In this document: piece after piece, positions 1-11,587 of the stretch
How the letters are laid out: each line of letters begins with the position of its first letter
How positions within the stretch are numbered: the stretch's first letter is position 1
Assembly: GCA_019722365.1 (NCBI GenBank)
Contig: JADFUC010001023.1
Span: forward strand, 62,001 to 126,000
Reading direction: 5' to 3'
DNA: 64,000 nt
From: Lithospermum erythrorhizon
Taxonomy: Eukaryota; Streptophyta; Magnoliopsida; Boraginales; Boraginaceae
The notes under the pieces: model-generated
The model's database searches: none
Told to the model about the DNA's origin: nothing
The model's input: only the letters and a program-made list of their open reading frames with translations
Position numbers and translations under genes: made by a program

Positions 1-1093
1 TATTATTTAGTTTTTGTATGAGTATTAATTGAGTCGATAAATCCATTAAAATATGTTAAAATGAATACATAAAATAAAAATTGAATGGTAAAGCATGAAT
101 AATTTATCTTAATCATCGATGGAAGTGATGTTTTATAACAGTAAATAAAATAACATAAGGTCCATTTTTTATTAAAAGAGAAAAAGTATTGTTTTCTAAC
201 CATCAATAAAATTATATAATGAGCATTCTTACGTAAATTGTAAAATGAAGAGTAGTATGATAACAAAACTTTTATAGCTATTATTAAATTATATTAAAAA
301 ATTATAAGGAATCATATATAACTATGAACTAAATGAAATATAATATATATCAAAAATATAATTTATAAAATTTAGGGAAAATAATTAATTATTTTATTTA
401 TTATTTCAGTTTAAATATTTTAAACATAAAATTATAAATAATTACATTTTACTAGTCTATACAAAGAAGTTGGTCTTTGTTGATATTTAGATTATCTTTA
501 TTTTGTTGATATTAATGAATGATTAGCTATTCAACAATTATGGAGACATATAATGTTGAGCTGCTATTAAACAAATTTTGTGTAGGTGAAGTTGTGCAAT
601 ATACAGTAGATGAGTTTCTGGCACCTAAGTTGCAACCAGGCAGGTGTTCAGGAGTTATATCAGATGCTTGTTCTGTTCTAAATGATCGTTGGCTCCAGAT
701 AATCATAAAAAACGAAAATCATTATGCAAACATAAACTAAACTAAAAATTACAGCAAATTATGTTGCCTTGAGTCTGATTTAAAAGTGCTTAATAACTAC
801 GAAAATCAAATAAATACACTAGTGATGTTATCTGTTCAGAATCTTGAACCAAAATCTACTATCATCAAGTAAATTTTGTTGATCGGGAATGACCGATAGC
901 TAATGGGGTGGATACTTGATCCCGATTTTTAATACGATTTCGAGTTGGTCTCATGATATTACAAATTTCGAGTAATTCAGTCAGTATCTAGTATATTTCT
1001 CGAATTTTGGATATTTATGGATATGTCAATCCGAATAAAATCAAAATTCTGCAACACCCAAAAGAAAGAAAAAGTTCCCTACCAAATTCATCA
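1..1093. other. AT-rich upstream spacer, no supported gene
   Basis: This stretch is AT-rich and precedes the isomerase gene. The only open frame of note is 519-740 (+, 73 codons), which starts with two nearby ATGs and resembles no family I recognise. It has no visible splice partner and I leave it as a possible exon relic. The promoter and 5' UTR of the isomerase gene must lie in the last few hundred bases. Confidence 0.5.
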
Positions 1094-3287
1094 ATGGGGT
1101 CTCTCCCACTACATGAACAACACCAAAAAAACCATTCTTTATCATCATCATCAACACCAATTGATCAATCCAAATTGCTTACATTATTCAAAACCCAACA
1201 AAAATACTTGAACCATTTCTTCCAAAACCTAGACCTCCAACAAACCTTATCCTTCACACAAACTCTCCTTAATTGTAAAGGTACAATTTTTTTCACAGGT
1301 GTTGGAAAATCTGGATTTGTAGCCCAGAAAATATCCCAGACCCTTGTTTCTTTGGGCATCAAATCTGGGTTCCTATCACCTACTGATGCCCTTCATGGTG
1401 ATATTGGCATTTTGGGTAATCAAGATTTGCTTGTTATGTTCAGTAAAAGTGGGAATTCTGAGGAGTTATTAAGGTTGGTTCCTTGTGCAAGGGCTAAAGG
1501 TGCGTTCTTGATACCTTTTTTGCATTTTTTAAAGCTAGTTTACCCATCACTATTCACGTTGCCTCTATTAAGCTAGTTTACCCATTTTATTATCCCCGAA
1601 TTGAGGTGTAATGTTGGTTAATGGTATTTTTAGTTACATTGCACCATATTTTAGCTCGATTCAACTCAACTACTAAATAGGCCAATTCCATATTTTCAGG
1701 TGCGTTCTTGATATCGATTACATCTGTTGAGAATAATGGGTTGATGGGGTTGTGTGATTTGAATGTGCATTTGCCTTTGGAGAGAGAGCTTTGTCCTTTT
1801 GATTTGGCTCCTGTGACTTCTACTGCAATTCAGATGGTTTTTGGTGATACTGTTGCTATTGGACTAATGAGTGCAAGGAATTTGAGTAAGCATGAGTATG
1901 CTGCTAATCATCCTGCTGGTAGGATTGGAAAGACCTTGATTTTTAAGGTATTTGGTTATAAATTTGTCATCTTTGTCATTTGTTGTGCTTTATTTGGTGG
2001 ATATTTTATTTTTATGTCGTATGGAGTCAACGATTTTATATTATATGACTATTGAATACAATGGAATAAATCAAATTGGATCATTACACTACCTACGCTT
2101 CTAATCTATTATGAAGTAGTAGATAGTCTTTGCAATTCATGTTGGGTCAAGTACAGAGTGGTGAGAGTAGTTGTGTAACATCTTTCATAGTGCCATAGTG
2201 GAGGATAAGTTATAATAACTTCATCATGTCACAGGTGAAGGATGTCATGAAGAAGAAAGAGGACCTTCCAGTTTGTAAGGAAGGCGATTTAATTATGGAT
2301 CAACTAATAGAGCTAACAAGCAAAGGATGTGGATGTCTTTTGGTTATTGATGATGAACACCGTCTAGTGGGAACCTTCACTGATGGTGATCTACGGCGTA
2401 CATTGAAAGCTAGTGGTGAAGGGATCTTCAAGCTCACAGTGGGAGAGATGTCCAATAAGTAAGCCTTTCCGGACTTGCTTTGTTAAAATAGCATGCTTAT
2501 GTCCTCTGTTTTTTGTGAACTATTGTTCCCTGGAGATTGTTGCTGCTAGATTGTCTAAATAGTGATGATTGTGGTCCATAATTGCATATTTTCGACCCAT
2601 CCACTCTCTGCGGCTTTGATGTGGTCGTGTGAATCTATACTAGGCCTAACCACTATCTTCATATCTTTATCTTCTTTATGGAATTTCTGAACTTTTAAGT
2701 TTCTCTTGCATACCGGAGGTATGAAAGATGAATTGATTCTCGATTCTGTTGGTTTTAAATCTAGCTTGTGGTCTAGTGTGGGTTTGTGGCCTTGATAGTG
2801 TTCTCTTCTCATATAGATCAGTCGTGATTACTAATCTTTCAAGTTTCATGATGGAATGAACATACACCAAATTTACCCTGGCATATGAAATGAATAAATA
2901 GAGAATGGTTGCACTTCACTCATGGAGTCATGGGTCAATTTGAAAACCACCTCCTTGATATCCGCAGGTTAAGGTTGTGTCTTATGAAGCCCTCTTCTGG
3001 CAGTCGGGGCCTCTTAGGCGGGTAGAGGCGTATCGTGTGATATGTCAGGCTGTTGATTCTGCATGTTGCATAGGTTGGCTCTATTTACGCTGAAGGTTAA
3101 TCCCTCTACTTTATCTAATAATACTTTCAGGAACCCGAGGACAATCGGTCCAGATGCTATGGCAGTTGAAGCAATGCAGAAAATGGAGTCCCCGCCATCT
3201 CCAGTTCAATTCCTTCCGGTTATCGATTACGATGGTGTTCTGATTGGAATTGTAACATTGCATGTATTGGTATCAGTAGGACTCTGA
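1094..3287 (+). CDS. Arabinose-5-phosphate isomerase (KdsD/SETH3-like), SIS plus CBS domains
   Basis: The enzyme converts ribulose-5-phosphate to arabinose-5-phosphate, the first step towards KDO of pectin rhamnogalacturonan II. Exons are 1094-1499, 1700-1947, 2235-2458 and 3131-3287; phases agree and give 344 residues, close to the family's usual length of about 350. The SIS domain carries GVGKSG (residues 69-74), a catalytic-type His in DALHGDIG (about 101) and SKSGNSEE (117-124). Two CBS repeats follow from VKDVM (about 219) and from about 290. I chose the ATG at 1094 (MGSLP) because the open frame upstream has no family-like sequence. A plastid or mitochondrial presequence is not evident. 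Intron 1 is exactly 200 bp and its first bases repeat the start of exon 2 (see findings). The family is clear; whether this is the only paralogue in the genome cannot be seen. Confidence 0.93.
1500..1699 (+). repeat. Intron 1 of the isomerase gene with terminal direct repeat
   Basis: The 16-nt sequence AGGTGCGTTCTTGATA occurs at 1498-1513 and again at 1698-1713, so it spans the donor and the acceptor junction. Inside the intron a second 16-nt repeat (AAGCTAGTTTACCCAT) occurs at 1532-1547 and 1570-1585. The intron is otherwise AT-rich with no open frame. Confidence 0.9.
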
Positions 3288-3921
3288 ACTCCTGTATTTG
3301 TATCATTGTGGATGTGTGTGCTTTATTAAACTACATACGGCAAGATCATTTTTTGTAGTCTTTTCAGGGCTCATCAATGCAAGCAAGAATTTGTATTAGC
3401 AACTTTGTATCTACATTTGTATGATCATATTGTAAAAGTAGATAGTTGATAGCAAGTTACGGTATGTGGCAATTTTTTCCCTAGAGAGAGATATTTACAT
3501 CATACTACTATATTATTGATGAAGCTAACATCATTATATTGTGATGGATGAATTATTGTTGCCTTGCATGATGGTGTGCCTATGTTTTGTAATCGAAAGT
3601 TTTTATATCTTTCAATTGGTCATACCGAATAGTTACATATTCAAATTTGAAATATAAAAGATTATATACATATATACATATATATTAAAATCGAAATTTA
3701 TTTTTAAAGTGATACGACCAAATTAAATTCTTTACTCACTAGTCAGTAGAAGAAGTCACCTATTTGACAGTGTACGTGTCGAAACAATTACTCCATGCAG
3801 AATGACACATACCCTTATCTCTACAACTCAATCTTTGCATGTATTTATCCAAATTATACTAGTTTGAATTTCTCCTCCATCTTCCAAATCTTGAAGAAAA
3901 CAAAGCTTTCACTTTTCAAGC
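3288..3921. other. Spacer between isomerase and steroleosin genes
   Basis: This holds the 3' UTR of the isomerase gene and the promoter of the next gene. An alternating TA-rich patch (about 3660-3690) is the only notable sequence. No further coding potential is visible. Confidence 0.5.
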
Positions 3922-6060
3922 ATGGGAATTATTGATTTAATCCACATGTTTCTCAACTTCTGTGCCCCCATCTTCACATTCTTCAGCCTACTCCTCATCC
4001 TACCTCCATTCTACCTTTTCAAGTCCTTCATGTCAATTGTAAACACCGTTTTCAGTGAGGACATGTCCGGGAAGGTGGTTCTCATCACCGGCGCCTCGTC
4101 GGGCATTGGGGAACATTTGGCGTATGAGTACGCTAGCAGAGGGGCATGTTTGGTTCTATGTGCTAGAAGAGTTGAGAAACTTCATCAAGTTGCTCAGACG
4201 GCTAGGGAGATGGGTGCACTTGATGCTGTTGTGATTCCTACTGATGTTGTCAAAATTGATGATTGTAAAAGGGCTGTTCATCAAACGATTACTTATTTTG
4301 GGAGATGTAAGATTGTTTTTTCAATTGATCCTAGTAATAGAAATCACTCGTGCTATTATATCACCATACGTGAGTGATGCTTCGTTTCATTTGATTGTTT
4401 TATGTTTCAATTATTGTGTTGTTTACCAGTGGACCACCTTGTAAATAATGCCGGAATCACTTCAATTTGCCTGCTTGAAGATGTAACCGACTTTAGAACG
4501 ATCATGGTAAGATTTCGGTTCATTTGGAATTCACAATAATATGTACTACTTATGCATAGTAAATGTGGTAGCCATGTAGAGTAACATAATGTCATTATAA
4601 TAAGTTTAATTCAATGTGCGAAGGTGAACTCACCGAGTCGCTTTGTTATCTGTTTTATCTAAAATGTCCAAATTATATTTTTTATATCAAAATGAACAAT
4701 TTTCCCTCTTGCATTTTTCTTGTGTTCAAATGTGCACATTATTGCTCAAGAGTTCCAAAATTTTAAACTTAAATGTGCTAATTACTTCTCATGTGTTCCA
4801 AAAGACCCCTTACATATATACAAGAGTCTTTTGCACATCTAGGTTATTTTGTTCAGTTTTAAGAATGCCAGTATTAGATTGTTCATCGTGATAATAGGGC
4901 TCGGATTTTCAGCGTTTTTTAGATGACACTAATAAATTGCGCTTCCTCAATATTTAGTTATTACTTTGATTAGGTGGTACCGTGGTAGTACATATCCAGA
5001 GTTCACTCATCAGGCATCAGCCACTCAGGACTGGTGACTTTTAATGCTCTTGGTCTGTTATATGTTTCAGGACATAAATTTCTGGGGGTCTGTTTACATG
5101 ACTAGCTGTGCAGCTCCCTATCTGAGGCTTAGCAGGGGGCGAATAATTGTGCTTTCGTCAGCGGCTTCTTGGTTGCCAGCACCAAGGATGAGCTTCTATA
5201 ATGTATTGTTCATATTGGTTTCTTGTTGAGTTGTTATTTATAACTTCCCATTACAGTTGTTTCAGCTTCATGTTCTGAATTTTGTGCTCGATCTCAGGCA
5301 AGCAAAGCCGCAATGGCTCAGTTCTTCGAGACTATGAGGGTCGAATTTGGACCGGACATTGGAATCACCCTTGTGACGCCTGGCTTTGTAGAGTCTGAAA
5401 TTACCCAAGGCAAATTCCTAGACAAGGGAGGTCACTTAGAAGTTCATCAAGAGATGAGAGATGTAAGTTTCATTTCCCTCATTTTATGGTTCATTTCATG
5501 CATCTTGTTTACAAAATTGTATGTCATCTTGGTTACATTACAATTTACAAATATCCATGATATCTACAATCCGCGATTCTTAGTTCCTAGGTTAACACTC
5601 GATCAAGGAGGCGCAAAAAAAATTACAAATATCCATGATAACCACAATTCACGATTCATAGTTTAACACTGGATCAAAGCATGATGAGGAGGTGCAAAAA
5701 ATTATCTGGAAATGTCATCGTCCTAATTCCCAATCCCTAATTAAATGAATGATGATTCTTTTGGTCTAGGTGCAAGTTAGTTTGGCCCCAGTAGCAAGAA
5801 CAGAAAGTTGTGCAAAGGCAATTGTAAGAACTGCTTGTCGAGGGGAGAGATATGTGACTGAGCCAGCATGGTTCAGAACCACCCTCTGGTGGCATTTGTT
5901 CTGTCCTGAGCTTATGGAGTGGCTGTACAGAATAATGTACATAACCAATCCCGGGGAGCCGGCCTCTGAGGCATTGAGCAAGAAAATATTGGACGCGAGC
6001 GGAGCCAAAGCATTGCTCTACCCAGAAACCATGCTATCTGGCGATGTCAAAACAGAATGA
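3922..6060 (+). CDS. Steroleosin-type 11-beta-hydroxysteroid dehydrogenase-like protein (short-chain dehydrogenase)
   Basis: This is an NAD(P)-dependent short-chain dehydrogenase of the steroleosin/HSD class, which in plants sits on oil bodies or ER and acts on sterol-like substrates. Exons are 3922-4306, 4430-4506, 5071-5202, 5298-5462 and 5770-6060; all phases join, giving 349 residues, the normal length for the class. The first 40 residues form a hydrophobic hairpin with a Pro-Pro knob (PPFYLF, 29-34) expected to anchor the protein. The cofactor motif TGASSGIG lies at 56-63, NNAG at about 134-137, the catalytic Ser in IVLSSAAS near 183, and the YNASK catalytic pair is Tyr197/Lys201. All key residues are present, so the protein should be active. 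Intron 4 carries an 80-bp tandem duplication. The exact substrate cannot be inferred. Confidence 0.93.
5543..5703 (+). repeat. Imperfect 80-bp tandem duplication in intron 4 of the steroleosin gene
   Basis: Two diverged units share TTACAAATATCCATGATA near their start, AACACT-GATCAA in the middle and a G-rich block followed by GCAAAAAA at the end. They start at about 5543 and 5622. Confidence 0.8.
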
Positions 6061-7573
6061 TGTGGTTATGAATGGGTTATCTAGTGATAACTTGTGATGA
6101 TGTTTCCTATTGTTAAGTGTAATGTGTTTTTGTTTAAAGAGATTGCAATCGAGTTGTGTATTTTGTGACATAAATAAGAGTTCAAAATGTGTTATTGCAT
6201 TAAAACAAGCAAAATAAGCTAGCCAAAATAATACAAAATCAAAATAAAATTGATCTTCCATCGCCCACCTACAAATAACGAAAGCGTTTTCCTTTTTTTT
6301 TGCCCTTTCCACTTGCATGGCAACTAGAAGTCTAGAAGTAATCTCAATATTTTTTTTTTCTCTAAAACAGTATGTAATGTATTTGTTTATTAGGACATCT
6401 TAATTCACTATTAATCTCCTTCCAAATTCTTCATTGTTCTTTGTCTTGCTAGGTACCTCTCGTGAATCCTAATAGCTCCAAAATATTCACATGCATGTCT
6501 TTATATATAAAGCTAAAATCAAGATATTGAGATCCTTACAATTTGGCACTCTTCACATGCATGTCTTTTTAAGTATGAACGATTTAGTTATATATTTTCT
6601 CTTGAAATTAGCAGGGTAGCTAGGCTGATATGAACATAACTTCATATGTTTACTTTATAAACCACAAACAATAGTGTAACATGTTATATCATTGCAATCT
6701 CTTTTTCCTTTCCTCTTTTTCACTTTACCTTTCTCTTTTCCAAAAAGAAATGCATATATAGTCTAGCAAGAAACCATCTCAAGATTGGATTACAACATCC
6801 AACATAAAGAAATAGCCACTTTGGACACTTCTTTAGTTTACACGCTTTAGTATTTATCACAAAAGTTAGATATAGGACCAACAATTTGACATTAATTAGT
6901 ACTGCACATTATACTATCAATTCTCAGACCATGCTATCAATAGAAAATCCTTCCATGACTTTTATCAATAGAATGCAAGAGAGGCCTACAATGATATTTT
7001 AGAATTGTCCATTTTCAGGAAAGTAGTATTCTTTAATAGTGCACTATTGGGTCCCTCCAATTCAAATGAAAATAAATATTACTGTAACTAAAAAAGTTCA
7101 TATAAATTTTTTGACTAAAATGAAATGAGTGCCAAAAGGGGTTTACAAATTACAACATACTATTCCTAAACTCAATCTGGAATAGTGGAATATATGAAAT
7201 TTGCTCCACAACCACAAGTCAATGCAGTAATTATTCTTCTTGGTTTCACATGTGACAGCAAATGCATATCATATACTCACATTCCAATACCATTATTAGC
7301 AAATGCATATCATATACTCACATTCCAATACCATTATTTTATAACATGTGTACTTAACAATTATATATCCTCTGTTACAGCATACTCTCATAACACTGTC
7401 AGACAACATCTTCACTACCTTCCACATAAAAAAGTAGGCGAAGGGCCTTCAGCATTCACAAGCCTACCCCCCTCCCCCCCTTCCTACCATTACCACAAAT
7501 CCATTGCACATATCTAACTTAAAGGTTAATAACCAAGACATATCCCAAAACCATTGTCCATTTGGTATCAAGA
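6061..7573. other. Spacer: steroleosin 3' end and phospholipase promoter
   Basis: The first 150 bases are probably the steroleosin 3' UTR. The rest is AT-rich and lacks any convincing open frame. A perfect 41-bp tandem repeat lies at 7257-7338, and a C-rich stretch at about 7466-7483 precedes the phospholipase start codon. Confidence 0.5.
7257..7338. repeat. Perfect tandem duplication, 41 bp x 2
   Basis: The unit beginning AGCAAATGCATATCATATAC occurs at 7257-7297 and again at 7298-7338 with no mismatch. It contains GCATATC twice per array and lies about 240 bp upstream of the phospholipase start codon. Confidence 0.95.
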
Positions 7574-9609
7574 ATGGGAACATATAGAACCTCCAGAAGT
7601 TCTTCATGTTGGTCTTTTTTCATATTGTTTCTGACACTTTCAAGCATTTTCCAGCCTACATATGAGCAACCCATCAAAACTGTAGTTGTATTGGTTATGG
7701 AGAACAGATCTTTTGATCATATGTTAGGTTGGATGAAAAAAACAATCAACCCTTCAATCAATGGTGTAACAGGAAAAGAATGCAACCCTGTTTCAACAAA
7801 AGGGAAACAAACAGAAACAGAAAGAATCTGCTTCAGTGATGATGCAGAATATGTGGATCCAGACCCAGGCCACTCATTTGAAGATGTAGCAAAACAAGTT
7901 TTTGGGTCAGGCTCAATCCCTTCAATGGATGGCTTTGTGGAACAAGCATTGTCCATGTCCCAAAACCTTTCTGCAACAGTCATGAAAGGCTTCAAGCCTG
8001 AAAATGTCCCAGTTTATGCAGCATTGATGAAAGAATTTGCAGTTTTCGATAGATGGTTTTCGTCGATTCCAGGGCCAACACAACCCAACAGGCTGTTTGT
8101 GTACTCTGCAACTTCTCATGGATCAACTTACCACGTCAAGAAACAGTTGGCTAAAGGGTATCCACAACACACAATTTTCGATTCGATCCACGACAGTGGA
8201 TTGGATTTCGGGGTGTATTTTCAGAACATACCAACAACATTATTTTACAGGAACATGAGGAAATTGAAGTATATATTCAAGTTTCATCAGTATGATTTGA
8301 AGTTCAAGAAAGATGCTTCAAAAGGGAAGTTACCAAACTTAACAGTGATTGAGCCTAGATATTTTGATCTAAAAGGCATTCCTGCCAATGATGATCACCC
8401 TTCTCATGATGTTGCTAATGGACAAAAGTTGGTTAAGGAGGTTTATGAGACATTGAGAAAAAGTCCTCAATGGAATGAGACACTTTTGGTTATTACATAT
8501 GATGAACATGGAGGATTCTATGATCATGTCCAAACTCCTTATGTTGATATTCCTAGTCCAGATGGAAACACTGGTCCTGCTCCTTACTTCTTTAAGTTCG
8601 ATCGCCTCGGTGTTCGAGTTCCCACTATTATGGTCTCCCCTTGGATCAAGAAAGGAACTGGTAACTAATTTAGCTCAAATGTTATAATTCTTTCATTGAA
8701 TCTATATTCAATGATTTTGGGACCTCATTCATTAGATGTGTTGTTGATGCAGTTATAAGTAGGCCAAAGGGACCAAAGCCGAATTCTGAATTCGAGCATT
8801 CTTCAATCCCAGCTACCATTAAGAAGATGTTTAATCTCTCATCCAATTTCTTGACTCATAGAGATGCTTGGGCTGGCACATTTGAGCATATTGTGCAACA
8901 ATTGTCTTCTCCAAGAACAGATTGTCCAGGTATACAATAATGACCTTTCTGCTCAATCACAGATGCTTCACTTCTTTGTATAATACTCCGTATATATAAT
9001 GATAATATGTTGACGGCAGGGGTGGATTAGGAGGAGGCGTAGGAAGCAGTCGTCACCTATATTTTTGAGAAATAAACTACTATTTTTGAAAATTAAGATT
9101 TTAATGTACATTTTTTCAAAAATTATTGGGTTCGACTCCCATTATTTATTATTTATATTTTTCCTTATTTTTCTTGTATTCATTCATTCGCCACCTTTAC
9201 ATAAAATTTATGATTTCGCCTGTTGAAGGATAGATTAAATTGTTGAATCTTAAAGGCTCTATGTTATATATGAATATTATTTGAGTTTCTTGGATGTGAA
9301 TGGCTTGCAGAGGTCCTGCCTGATGTTACTCCTTTAAGAAGAACAGAAGCAGATGACAGTAGAGACCTTTCTGAGTTCCAGGGTGAAGTAGTTCAGTTAG
9401 CAGCTGTACTCAATGGAGACCAGTTCTTGAATAGCTTCCCTGATGAGATGAGCAAGAAGATGAAGGTGAAGGAAGCTCATGACTATGTGAAAGGCGCAGT
9501 ATCAAGGTTCATACGAGCAAGTAAAGAGGCGGTCCGGTTAGGAGCAGATGAATCTGCTATTGTTAATATGAGATCTTCCCTTACTACTAGATCATCACTC
9601 CATGACTAA
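7574..9609 (+). CDS. Non-specific phospholipase C (NPC1/NPC2/NPC6 type), secretory
   Basis: NPCs are plant phosphoesterases that hydrolyse phospholipids such as phosphatidylcholine to diacylglycerol, with roles in phosphate starvation and lipid remodelling. Exons are 7574-8660, 8753-8929 and 9311-9609, giving 520 residues. The N-terminus (about 1-31) is a hydrophobic signal peptide ending near TYEQP, as in the secreted NPC subgroup. Family motifs are [11 protein letters not shown] (43-53), PGPTQPNR near 175, and the metal/phosphate site [11 protein letters not shown] near 308-318. I used ATG 7574 because the frame upstream opens only with TTG. The C-terminal extension rich in Ser/Thr matches the family's variable tail. 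Intron 2 carries a repeat-derived segment (about 9015-9230). Which of the NPC isoforms it is cannot be decided by eye. Confidence 0.94.
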
Positions 9610-11587
9610 TTTAGTTCATTAATGTATGTTTGTTATCACACAGATAAAACTATAAACTATCCGACCCCTCTTACCCCGTTTAGGCAGAAGCCTATTCAAA
9701 TAATATAGAAATATTAATGATAATGTATGTCTATCGTTTGTATGTCCATAATTGTACAATATCACGCTTTTAGTGAAAGAATCCATGGAACAAGCAAATT
9801 TTGTTTATGTAAGAGCAGTACTTGTTGAGTTGTTTCCATGATAACCTTAGCAAAAAGTTTGTGGTCCTAGAAATGGCTTAATAATGGATTCTTGTTTGAA
9901 GCATTGGTGCAATATCAAGTTTTCTGCAACTAACAGCAAGATATTGCAAGTACTTGGAAAATCACTTTTCAAGATAAAGTTCCAAGACCATCATATCCCA
10001 ATGCTCTAGCACATTTTAAAAGACGACGACGATGATGATAAGCTAACAAAAAGCGGGGAATTGTTAACTCGCAAACTAAGGATTGTGATAGCAAAGAGAC
10101 AACTCTGACAATGCAAGAAAGATCTAATGAAGAACTGAAAACAAGGGATAATTCAGAGAATGAAAAACTCAATTCCAATTCCATTACGAGCTTCACAGGT
10201 TCATGGTAACAGATTGCACTGCAAATTCACTAACATGATAGTTATGCTACAGTTTAGTTAAAAGTAGTCATTGATCCATAATAAAAGAACCAATATCTCC
10301 ACATCAGCTGCTTCAGAGATGGAGATCAAGATTACAAGATGTTTCAGCTGCCCAGCAAGTTCACAATCTGTGCAAATAGGGAAGTTGTTTTAACTGCAAG
10401 AAACAGAAGGAAAACAAAATCAATACACACACCATCTGTGCATAATAACCATAGAACTTTGGAGCAGATATGACTGGATAGAACATATCAGCCATCTTAG
10501 GTTGTGTTTAGTTCACATGAATTTACTCCTTGTTAGTTTTCATTTACCCTGAGAGTACAAAAATTATACTGTTGTTATTTTCGCATATTCTCAGATGCTC
10601 GTCACTGAAGCACTAATGCATGAGAATACATCTCTTACTACAATATTGATACAATTTCTATATCCCCAGTCTTTACCTAAAAATTCTTAAACACACTAAA
10701 AAGGTTTGAGTAACGCATTTCTGATAACTAAGAGGAAATTTAAAGGAATTGATAACAAAATGAGTAAGAGAACAAAAGAAAAAAATGCATCCCTACAACG
10801 AAACTAATGCAAATTCCAAATGAAATAGAAATAAGAGCACAGACACGGACTTCTCGTTTGTAAAATATATTGAAACTGTCAAGTTACTATCTGCCATCTT
10901 TCCAGACAACATGTGATGGAGCAAAACCAAAATCTAAAAGGGCATGCTTTGTTTAGTACGCTTTTTCTTAGAGAGATTAGCTTGGCTTGGCTTTCAATCT
11001 ACATTTAGACTGAGCTTAGCTTGGCTTTTCTTAGATAGATTACTATTGAGCTCTTGTAAAAAGAGTTCAGACATAAGCTTGGTGAGCTCATAAGTATCTG
11101 AACAGAGCCTGGTCAAAGACCCTTTTAAATTGTAAGCTTAACAGTCTTTGAAAAAATAAGCACGACAAATCATGTGAAAACAATTTACAACGCCATACAA
11201 ACAATTGCAAAAGAACATTAAGCAATCATTCAGAAAAGCACATGACTTTCCACATGACACTAGACATAATAAAACTCAGCCTATTAACCATTACACAGGA
11301 AAACAAATTATTCAGATTTCAGACTGTATATGTTTATCTCAGAATTTGTAAATACTACATTCATAAGCATTAACATTCAATCAGGAGCGATAATACCCCC
11401 CTACAAATCACAGTGAAAACAACCATTTCAGCTTTCTATTGAATTAACACCAAGACCATATTAACACATGCAAGATCATAACAGCATACACAGTTTATGC
11501 AATACATATATACACCGAACAATTAGTGAAATTGACCCAGTCATAGAGAGAGAAAAATAGAAAGACAATGCAAGGTGGGGGGTCAAA
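9610..11587. other. Convergent spacer between phospholipase and NF-YC genes
   Basis: This contains the 3' UTRs of two converging genes. A short (ACG)n(ATG)n microsatellite lies at about 10023-10040. The minus-strand open frame 9969-10196 is low-complexity and starts inside this microsatellite area; I do not support it as a gene. A purine-rich, weakly structured stretch at 10200-11500 could be transcribed 3' UTR or a non-coding RNA, but nothing specific shows it. Confidence 0.4.

Noticed and set aside
9015..9230. GGTTCGACTCCC in phospholipase intron 2, resembling a tRNA or SINE B box
   Set aside because: No A box at the right spacing and no cloverleaf arms; it is part of a dispersed repeat-like segment (GGTGGATTAGGAGGAGGCG...) and I cannot show a Pol III unit.
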